A stretch of DNA of 54,928 nt from Fragilaria radians. Lineage: Eukaryota > Bacillariophyta > Fragilariophyceae > Fragilariales > Fragilariaceae. Under the pieces are notes generated by a model. The model searched no databases and was not told where the DNA came from. It saw only the letters and a program-made list of their open reading frames with translations. The stretch covers positions 262,954 to 317,881 of the forward strand of contig CAAAJI010000029.1 in the NCBI GenBank assembly GCA_900642245.1, in the 5' to 3' direction. Both the position numbers and the translations under genes were made by a program. Positions 47,517 through 54,928 of the stretch are shown in pieces. The number at the start of each line of letters is the position of its first letter. Positions within the stretch are counted from its first letter, which is position 1.

Positions 47517-49112
47517 ATGCCTGGTCCACCGCCACCATCGAAATCCTATCTTCTTGTATTGAATTCAGATTCTGAAGATGATGACAGTGTCCATGAAGTA
47601 GCAAATGATAGAAACGAACCGACTGTGAAGGCTATGGACGTTACGTTGGTAACATCGCGTCTTCCGATATCGAGTCCAATCACAACACCAATAATTCCAT
47701 ATCATCATCATGTAATTTCTCCTGAAAAATTAGTCGAGAACAAATCAAGTTCGTCTAGCAACGATGATATAAGTTTATCTCCATTATCGGTAAACGATTT
47801 GGTATCCAAAAATGATTCTTCTAATCAACGGACGGTCCCTAAAGATCATCACTTCCACCCAACGACACAACAACATTCGATGACTGAAAATAACTTGTGT
47901 TCCAAGAAAAAGAGACGTCGGAGACGTCATCGTAAAAAGGACGATAGTTCAAGTCAACCGAAGAACGTATCCTTCGGTACAGTGCAAATACATTTAATAG
48001 AACGTGTTTTGGGTGGAGAAGGTGTTCCAGCATCCGGTGGATGGCCTTTAGGTTTGGGAGATCATATTATGGATACTGATCCTATATTAGTCGACGAATA
48101 CGATCATCAACGTCAATGCATCCTACAGGACCGATGGAAGAGTTTAGTTCCTCAAAAGAATCTTCAAGAGGTTTCCTCGCAGTCAACCCTTGAAACGCGC
48201 CAATGGGATTACAAACATGATCGAGATGCAAGGGGTTCTTCTATTCGGAATCCACTCTTTTCTTTCCTGTCGGAAGATCAACGTCAGCACTTACTACGGT
48301 ACGGTACGACCAGCCATATGATGGATGAAGGCAAACAAACACTTTTGGGTGGGTCCAAAAATAAGAATATTCAAAATAACAAACCCCAAGGAAAGTCGAA
48401 AAAACATTCAGGTGGTGGTAATAATGCTACAAACAATATCCCTCGTCCTCGTGCAGATTCAGTTGACTCTTACAAGTCATTCTCATCCTTAGGAGGTAGA
48501 ACACGGTCGCAATCGATGGATTCGGATACTTCCTTTGATCCTATTCTCGTTCGACACTTTCGAAATTCTCTTGAAGAAATTCGTAATCACAGAAGTCAAA
48601 ACGAAGTGGGATGTTCCTGTCGAAAACTAACAGTATCCAAAAAATGGAGTATCTCTAGAATCAAGGAGGAATTACGAAAACGACATGCCCTACCATCATC
48701 GACTGCAACCACGTCTTCTACGCCTTCTATCCATACTGCTACTACTACTGCTACTACCACATCAACAGTACCAACCACACGTGCTGAATGGGAAACTTGT
48801 TTGGAAGAAGTATTGAAGGAAGAACCATGTTGTTCCAAATTTCAATGTCCTTGCTATAAGGAAGGATTGATCTGTCATGCCGAAACCTGCTCCTGTGGAA
48901 AGACTACTACTACGAATCAGGGGAAAAATGCTATCAAGAAGATTATGACTACCGTGGAAGAAATCCAAGCAGCCTGTGGCAATGTCTATGGAATGTATGT
49001 GGTTGATTTTCAACATATTCGGACATACCGTCAAGAAATATTTTGTCAATTCATTACAACGACAAATACTACTACGACTACTACAATAGTAGCAGAGGAT
49101 CAAGGCTCGTGA
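47517..49112 (+). CDS. Cys-rich nuclear protein with stramenopile LGD-type motif
   Basis: 531 residues, no intron. A Ser/Asp-rich N-terminus is followed by a strong nuclear localisation signal (KKKRRRRRHRKK, 130-141). The next block, VSFGTVQIHLIERVLGGEGV with ASGGWPLGLGD (151-182), fits a motif seen in many stramenopile proteins (V-x-F...LGD...S-x-G-x-P-L). The C-terminal third is cysteine-rich: EVGCSCRKLTVSKKW, IKEELRKRHALP, EPCCSKFQCPCYKEGLICH, ETCSCG and ACGNVYGMYVVD. The spacing recalls the CXC-like domain of cysteine/serine-rich nuclear proteins, with the CGN-x-x-G end, so metal binding and DNA-related function are possible. That assignment is by eye and moderate at best. A Thr/Ser-rich spacer (about 397-420) splits the Cys region. 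Confidence 0.7.
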   Translation: MPGPPPPSKSYLLVLNSDSEDDDSVHEVANDRNEPTVKAMDVTLVTSRLPISSPITTPIIPYHHHVISPEKLVENKSSSSSNDDISLSPLSVNDLVSKNDSSNQRTVPKDHHFHPTTQQHSMTENNLCSKKKRRRRRHRKKDDSSSQPKNVSFGTVQIHLIERVLGGEGVPASGGWPLGLGDHIMDTDPILVDEYDHQRQCILQDRWKSLVPQKNLQEVSSQSTLETRQWDYKHDRDARGSSIRNPLFSFLSEDQRQHLLRYGTTSHMMDEGKQTLLGGSKNKNIQNNKPQGKSKKHSGGGNNATNNIPRPRADSVDSYKSFSSLGGRTRSQSMDSDTSFDPILVRHFRNSLEEIRNHRSQNEVGCSCRKLTVSKKWSISRIKEELRKRHALPSSTATTSSTPSIHTATTTATTTSTVPTTRAEWETCLEEVLKEEPCCSKFQCPCYKEGLICHAETCSCGKTTTTNQGKNAIKKIMTTVEEIQAACGNVYGMYVVDFQHIRTYRQEIFCQFITTTNTTTTTTIVAEDQGS

Positions 49113-49649
49113 ATTGTGTTTGTTGCAAGCACATTTTAAAAATACCATTACATGTCAACATGTCTGTTGTTGAATGGACAACTAATTCATAAATGAATCA
49201 ACATTATTCATACTTTCATCAAAAATTCCATACGATACAATTCTTGAGTGTTTTCTGCTGATGGTTGTGTTCTAGTTATATCTTTTCCATACGTCCTCCT
49301 ATATTCAATTTTTTGGAAAATTATCACATTCCTTTTATTTATTTATTTATTAAACTCTTGATATATAAAGTAACGCAGTCAAGGAAGCAATTAGTATATC
49401 GGTGCTGTGACAACGCCTTGTTGTCTTTTATCTTTTGTAGGGTACATTGTCCCTATCTTGAATTTCTTTCTAGAATGCAACAAATATCCTCCTTAGATGA
49501 AATACAGTTACTATTTGTCACGCATCTCCATATTCTGAGATGCTATAAATACGTCCAATCCTATAATGCTTGGAGTACTAATATTTCTCTGATATTCTCC
49601 ATTTGTTTCTCCCAAAGAGTTTTGTTTCTGCTACATTCAAGGTTGAAAC
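49113..49649. other. Intergenic region left of the Copia fragment
   Basis: AT-rich, with TTTA repeats near 49335. An open plus frame runs through much of it into the Copia integrase, but its sequence (49265-49640) shows no gag or protease similarity. No 5' LTR was found, so the retrotransposon is truncated here. Confidence 0.45.
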
Positions 49650-51302
49650 TACATAGAAGAAGAGGTGATATGTCGAATGAAGTGGTAGAGTTCATCAGAA
49701 AACTCAAGGCCAGTGACCCGAAAAAGGAAATGTTTCTCAGAATGGATAATGCAAACAAGAATAATGCATTAAAATCGAAATTGGAGAAGGAAGGTCTCAA
49801 TATTCAGGTGGAGTTTACAAGTCCTAACACTCCACAGCAAAATGGACTAGTTGAAAGGAGTTTTGCAACTCTTTGGGGCCGCGTGAGAGTAATGCTGAAT
49901 GATTCTGGAGTTGGAGAGGAGATGAGGAATGAATTGTTGGCAGAGTGTGCCTCAACAGCAACACATCTCTGCAACATCACCTCAAGACCACAAGGAAAGA
50001 GTCCATACAAGATAATTTACGGAAAACCATAAAAGATGGAGAAAAACTTGAGGATTTTCGGTGAAATTGGTGTTAAAATCACCAGGGCCCAAGTTCATCA
50101 CGAGAAATTGAATAACAAGGGTAACAAATGTTTCTTTGTGGGGTATGAACCAAATCATCCCCAAGATGCTTACAGAGTTCTTGATCTCAAGTACAAAACC
50201 ATCATGATCACACGGGATGTGAGATGGTTGGGTAAGACTTATGGAGAATGTTTTGGAGTGCAAGGACCAAAAAACCTCGAAAATACGGATATGGAAGAGT
50301 CAGATGATGAGAACTACATCACTCTGAGGGCAGAAAAACCGCAGGAAGAGGTAATAGAAACCGAAAAAGAGAAATCCAGAGGAATGGTAACTAGAAGCAG
50401 GGCCTTGTTGGATAATCTTGAAGAAGATTCCTCTGAGTCTGAAGATGAGGAAGGGAATTATCTGGTGGTGAGTGAGGAAATGGTGGAGCTCACATCATTC
50501 AATGTGGCATATTTCAACAAAGACCCAAATCATCAAAATTCATGGAGGGTTCCATCTCTAAAGAGCTAAAGAACATGGAAAAATGCAATGTTTGGTCTGA
50601 GATCAATAAATCAGCTATTCCAAACAATCTAAAGTTGATTGGAAGTAAGTGGGTATTCAAGGAGAAGAGGGATGGAGTCTTTAGAGCAAACTTAGCAAAT
50701 CCGGTTAGAGAACTTTCGAGGGTTATGGACGGAGCAGCCCCTGGTCACGTCAAAGAGTTGAGAAGATTGATCAATTTCGTGGCACAAACAAAGGATAAAG
50801 GGTTGAAAATGAAGTTTAGTGGTGAGAAACCTTGGGAAATAGAAGGATATAGCGATAGTGACTTTGCGGGTGATAAAAACGGAAGGAAAAGTGTGAAGGG
50901 AATGATTATTCTTGTCTCTGGAGTTCCAATTTCTTGGAAATCTAAGGGACAAGGAACCATCACACTCTCTAGCACAGAGGCCGAATATGTTGCTCTCTGT
51001 GATGTGGTCAGAGAGGTAAAGTTTATCACACAGATTCTCAGCTCCCTGAATATATCGAATTCAAGAAGCCAATTAATGTGTTTGTGGACAATATTGGCGC
51101 TATTTTCTTGACCGAAAACAGGAATTCAGGGGAGAAAACGAAGCACATTGACGTGAAATATCATTATATTTGCGAGCAAATTGATGAAGGTCTCATCCAG
51201 GTAAGGTTTGTTAAGTCTCAGGAACATTTGGCCGACTTGTTCACGAAGAATTTGAAGGGAGAGACTTATAAATATCATGCAGAGAAGCTTTTGACGGGAT
51301 GA
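49650..51302 (+). pseudogene. Truncated Copia-type pol with most of the reverse transcriptase missing
   Basis: The fragment starts in mid-integrase (VEFIRKLKASDPKKEM, FTSPNTPQQNGLVERSF). A stop at 50030-50032 follows, then the same frame resumes with the end of integrase (CFFVGYEPNHPQDAYRVLD) and an acidic linker. A frameshift near 50550 leads to NMEKCNVWSEI...GSKWVFKEKRDG, the first part of the RT domain. Within that open frame the sequence jumps directly to the pre-RNase H segment (PVRELSRVMDGAAPGHVKEL) and RNase H (YSDSDFAGD, TLSSTEAEYVAL), so the RT catalytic core is absent. Another frameshift near 51060 precedes VDNIGAIFLTENRNSG and TKHIDVKYHYICEQI. It cannot be autonomous. The 3' end is well preserved and joins a polypurine tract and LTR. 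Confidence 0.88.
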
Positions 51303-51309
51303 AACCATC

Positions 51310-51720
51310 AAAGGAAGGGTGTTGGAGGGTAAACTCCGTGATTGATGATTTCATTCAAACTAAATGGTGTATAGGTCAATATATGTGAAAGATAATTGAA
51401 AGATAACAAGAGAAAAAATCGAAAAGTAAATGTCTAAGTAAAATCCAGGTGAGGAAATTTAGTGATAATGTGAGAGGAAAAGAGTTAGGAGAGAGGACAA
51501 ATTTGGAGATTGAGAGTCTGTTCAGGATAAAATTTCGAGAATATCAGCCATAGGATAGTAAAATTTATCTCTTTAAATTAGTGTTACAACCTCAGCTTTT
51601 TTGTTTTTATAAGCGTTTTTCGTTCGTTCAAGTTATTGAAACAGGAGATTATCATCTCTATTCAAGAACTCAAAGTCAAAGTCCCTTAAGCCTTGAAGCC
51701 TAAATTCCTTCCTTTCTATC
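51310..51720 (+). mobile_element. Polypurine tract and 3' LTR of the Copia fragment
   Basis: The pol stop (51300-51302) is followed by a purine run AAAGGAAGGG (51310-51319) and then TGTTGGAGGG at 51320, the usual PPT and LTR start. A TATAAG-like box lies near 51606. The LTR end is not certain; a CA end near 51720-51725 is a guess. No target duplication can be tested because the 5' LTR is missing. Confidence 0.65.
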
Positions 51721-52112
51721 ATACATATATGTGTGAATATACCTGAATTTATGATGACAAAGGAATATGCATGGAAAGGATTCCGATGTAGTGTTAGTGG
51801 CCTGAAATATGTACTGTAATCTAAGTACTAGTTGTGAGACCGTTCATAAGATTTATTTTTTTAGGAGTCGTTACCGGAAAGTGTGGTTGAGTTCGATTCG
51901 TTCTGTTTCTTGTTTCGATACTTCTTCTTCTTCTTCTGCTGCTTTTCAGATACGTTGTACTTTTTTCTCTTGTTGTAACGCGCGTTACAAGTTGAATAGA
52001 ATACCTCATCATTGTGAATAGGTGACACACACAAAGGGAGACGATTCCAAGAGGCTCCTTTTCGAAACACAAGTTTAGTTTTGCCGTGCTTTTGTGATAC
52101 AATCACTTGGAA
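51721..52112. other. Upstream region of the BEACH gene
   Basis: About 390 bp with pyrimidine-rich stretches ('cttcttcttcttctgctgc' near 51921). It should include the promoter and 5' UTR. The minus strand is open here for 90 codons, but the residues are low-complexity (Lys/Arg-rich) and antisense to the TTC repeats. Confidence 0.4.
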
Positions 52113-54928
52113 ATGACTCCTCATCCTTGGTTTCATTCTTCATCACCGGCACATAGTGAAAAGGATGATACTCGGATATCCGTATCACGAGCAGTGAAGT
52201 TTATGATCCCGCCTCAGCCAGCGAAAAATTCACGTTTCTCGTCATTACTACTTGAGTACGGTGAAATTATATTACAAGATTGGGCGGTTGTCTTAACTCT
52301 CACGGATATAACTCCTTCCTCGGTCACTTCTAAGAATAACAGGAAAATGTCAAAGTCTCTTCTAGCAACGACAACGAAATGGAATCAATCGGGAAGTTTA
52401 AAGACAAATACTGCATATTCGTCTCGGACAACACCACCCACAACAAATACCATTCCTGCTACTACATCATTACAATTACAAGGAAGGCTACATTTATGTA
52501 CTAAATCTCTTGTGTTAGAGCCTGACGAGACTCTACGACCTATTTGGAGATTCCCATTTGCTAAAATGGAAGAACCCCCCAAAGAAATTGGAACAAATGC
52601 GACTACATCATCCTTAGCTGATTCGTATGAAGTACCCATGACAATTCAATTCAATTGTAACAAATATTGGGCCGTGAAGGAAAATAATGCCATTGGACCT
52701 TATCAATTAAATGAATCTGCGCACGTACAAATCACATTCTTACATTCGTCGCCACCAACTCTTTTGCAGCTCTGTATGGTGAGTTCAATATTATTAGGTA
52801 ATGTCATTGCTTTATGAAATCTTAATTACAATCTGATTATGAATTTGATCTCTTCTATCGAAAAAAAATATAGAAATTATTTTCAAATCCATCCGCTGAA
52901 GAATTGGACGACGTTTTGAAACCTATGCTTCAAAGACCCTTTGATCTGACGCACTTACAAACAGTTGGAGAATCTCCCTTGACACCCTCACTTCGGACGG
53001 ATCTTATCTCTCCACTTCAGAAACTACCTGGTGTCCTATTGATCACTACAGAAGCTATTTATTTTCAGCTTGCCACCTTAGCTGAAGAAAGTGTTTTACA
53101 TTCAAGGTGGTGGACAAGACAAGTTGTTGCCTATGCGCGTCGTTACTCTGGTCTCAAGGATTGTGCCATTGAACTTTATTGGCGTGACGGAACTTCCACA
53201 TTATTTGCACTAGACAAAACACGAGATCGTGAAAAGATTGTCCAAGCCCTAGGAAATCGACGTTGTCTAACGGATCGCGACTTTGTTCTCGAAGCACTCG
53301 AAGAATGGAATGCAGGACGATTGTCAAATCTTGATTACTTGCTTGCACTCAATACAGCTGCTGGAAGGACATTCCATGATCTGTCTCGCTACCCTGTAGT
53401 TCCATGGATATTGGCAGATTATACAAGCGAAACATTAGATTTGACAAATCCCAAAACGTTTCGAGATTTGTCAAAGCCTATGGGAGCGCTTGACGAGAAG
53501 CGATTATCGTACTTCCAAATGCGATTACAAGGTATGCACAACGATGGTATGGAGGGATCTTTCCTTTATGGAACACACTATTCCGCTCCAGGATATATTC
53601 TTTACTACCTCGTCAGAATCATGCCACAGCACATGCTATGTCTTCAAAACGGGAAATTTGACACTCCTGACCGTGTCTTTTATTCCATCCCTCAATGCTT
53701 TGAATGCGCCTTGACAAATCATGCCGATGTTAAAGAATTGATACCACAATTTTACTTACAATCTGATTTTTTGATCAATGCACAATCCTTACAGCTAGGA
53801 GCAACTCAGAATGGAGAGCGTGTTCACGATGTCGCCTTACCAGCATGGGCCAGATCAGCCCGTCATTTTATGAAGCAAAACAGGAAAGCCATGGAATGCA
53901 AATACGTCACCACTATGCTCCCTTCATGGATTGACTTGATCTTTGGATTTTCAAGTCGTGGAGAAGCTGCTCGTAGTGCACAAAACCTGTTTCATCCTAC
54001 CGCATATCTTGGACCTGGTGATTTAGCAACGCTTCGATCAGATGAAGAAAGGATGCAAGCTGAGCTACAAGCTGCAGAATTTGGAACAGTTCCCGATCAA
54101 CTTTTCGAAAATTCACATCCCATGAAGGGAAAAGTTGCTGATGCAGACCATTTCGTTTCGGTTAGTATGGGAAAATCGTCACTGGACATGGAGAGTTGGG
54201 GCGAGCATTCCAAGCATGAAGCTTGGGAATTATTGGAACCTCCAATGGGGGATGATTCAGTAGGAAATCTAGAAGTTGAAAGCACACCCAAATCCCGTAA
54301 TTCGCCAACAGCTTCGCAGGGAATATCAATGATTCCAAACTCATTCAAAAGAGCGTTAAACCCCATTTCTCCCATTGGAAAGACAGACTCAGTGGATCCT
54401 TCGGTAGACGAATCAAGAGGTCTAGCAACTCCGTGTGGAAAAGCTAGAGCATCATGGGAAATGTCAAACTTAAATAATTTGCATAGTGTTGATGTTCAAT
54501 CTGATCCCGCTTTTCTCAACAGCACCAAACCTTCACTGAAAGATGCGGATGATGCAAAATTACAGCATAGAGCATCGGAAGCACAGTCAACACCACAGTA
54601 TCCAATGATTGGGCTTAGTGGAAGTGGAGAGATTACGTCTTCTCGATCTAGGGATCTTTCCTTTGGTGGAGCTTGGTCGAATGAAACTCACATCCGTGAG
54701 AAATTTTCAAATCCAACATACTCAAGCCAGTCCGCAAACAAAACCGCTCCTCAGATTGGCTGGGATATGAAAATGATGGAAACCAAGACATTTCATGGTG
54801 ATGCCGTGAGCGGCTGTTGTCTCCTTGAAAATACGGATCGCATCTATTTGGCTAGTGTTTCTCTTGACGGAAACATGTTAGTCCACTCAATAACCCTTTC
54901 CAAAAATACTGGGTCCACAAATTATGCT
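52113..54928 (+). CDS. NSMAF: BEACH-WD40 protein, FAN/NSMAF-like (partial, runs off the right edge)
   Basis: Exon 1 (52113-52778) and exon 2 (52874 to beyond 54928) joined over a 95-bp intron (gtgagt...atatag, phase 0) give 907 residues in the window; the frame is still open at the edge. The N-terminus has the FAN-type start RFSSLLLEYGEIILQDWAVV and a GRAM/PH-like region (GRLHLCTKSLVLEPDETLRP, APYQ-like GPYQL), with a second PH-like part (KLPGVLLITTEAIYFQ). The BEACH domain runs from about 53270 to 54040: FVLEALEEWNAGRLSNLDYL, FHDLSRYPVVPWILADY, FRDLSKPMGAL, HYSAPGYILYYLVRIMP, CLQNGKFDTPDRVF, ELIPQFYLQSDFLIN and WIDLIFGFSSRG. A Ser-rich linker of about 230 residues leads to the first WD40 repeat (FHGDAVSGCCLLE). 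BEACH proteins act in membrane trafficking and signalling scaffolds. The ATG at 52113 is the first in frame. Confidence 0.9.

Noticed and set aside
51821..52136. Two overlapping minus-strand frames of about 90 codons before the BEACH gene
   Set aside because: Low-complexity Lys/Arg/Ser residues antisense to TTC repeats; no coding signal.

Overview
This looks like nuclear DNA of a photosynthetic stramenopile, most likely a diatom. It is AT-rich and eukaryotic. Most genes have one or two short GT-AG introns, many only 64 to 156 bp. Three genes encode secreted proteins with the Pro-Thr-rich repeats (xQPT, KKPT, PVSAPQTPA) that are common in diatom surface proteins. One protein carries the stramenopile LGD-type motif. 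I rebuilt all 13 introns by hand from reading frame and splice sites; no transcript evidence was available. The species cannot be named from this window.

Layout: a dispersed repeat end (2-52) and noncoding DNA; LAS1-type HEPN ribonuclease (923-2659, +); 2OG-Fe(II) dioxygenase with TPR repeats (3004-4900, -); 3 kb of relic DNA with a Copia RNase H fragment; secreted PT-repeat protein (7946-10452, -); a decayed piggyBac-like transposase (about 11030-12330, +); type II membrane sulfotransferase (12883-14148, +); membrane-anchored atypical kinase (16543-18623, +); stalked S1 protease (20458-22478, +); a 4.5-kb desert with a possible solo LTR; a RING-H2 gene (26956-28155, +), a G-protein beta subunit (28386-29836, -) and a second RING-H2 gene (31552-33110, -), with a 328-bp tandem duplication between the last two; mitochondrial 2-oxoglutarate dehydrogenase E1 (35266-38678, +); secreted LRR protein with a PT stalk (39234-41525, -); a 4-kb desert with a Copia reverse transcriptase relic; the spliceosomal SNRNP27 homologue (45704-46285, +); a Cys-rich nuclear protein (47517-49112, +); a truncated Copia element with its 3' LTR (about 49650-51700, +); and the 5' part of a BEACH-WD40 protein (52113 to the right edge, +).

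The genes do not form a pathway or operon. They fall into housekeeping functions (pre-rRNA processing, splicing, TCA cycle, G-protein signalling, membrane traffic) and a group likely to act in the secretory pathway or at the cell surface (dioxygenase, sulfotransferase, possibly lumenal kinase, stalked protease, PT-repeat protein, LRR protein). The second group would fit modification and assembly of an extracellular matrix or cell wall, but that link is inference. At least four transposon remnants, all broken, fill the spaces between genes. I found no CRISPR array, rRNA or convincing tRNA.
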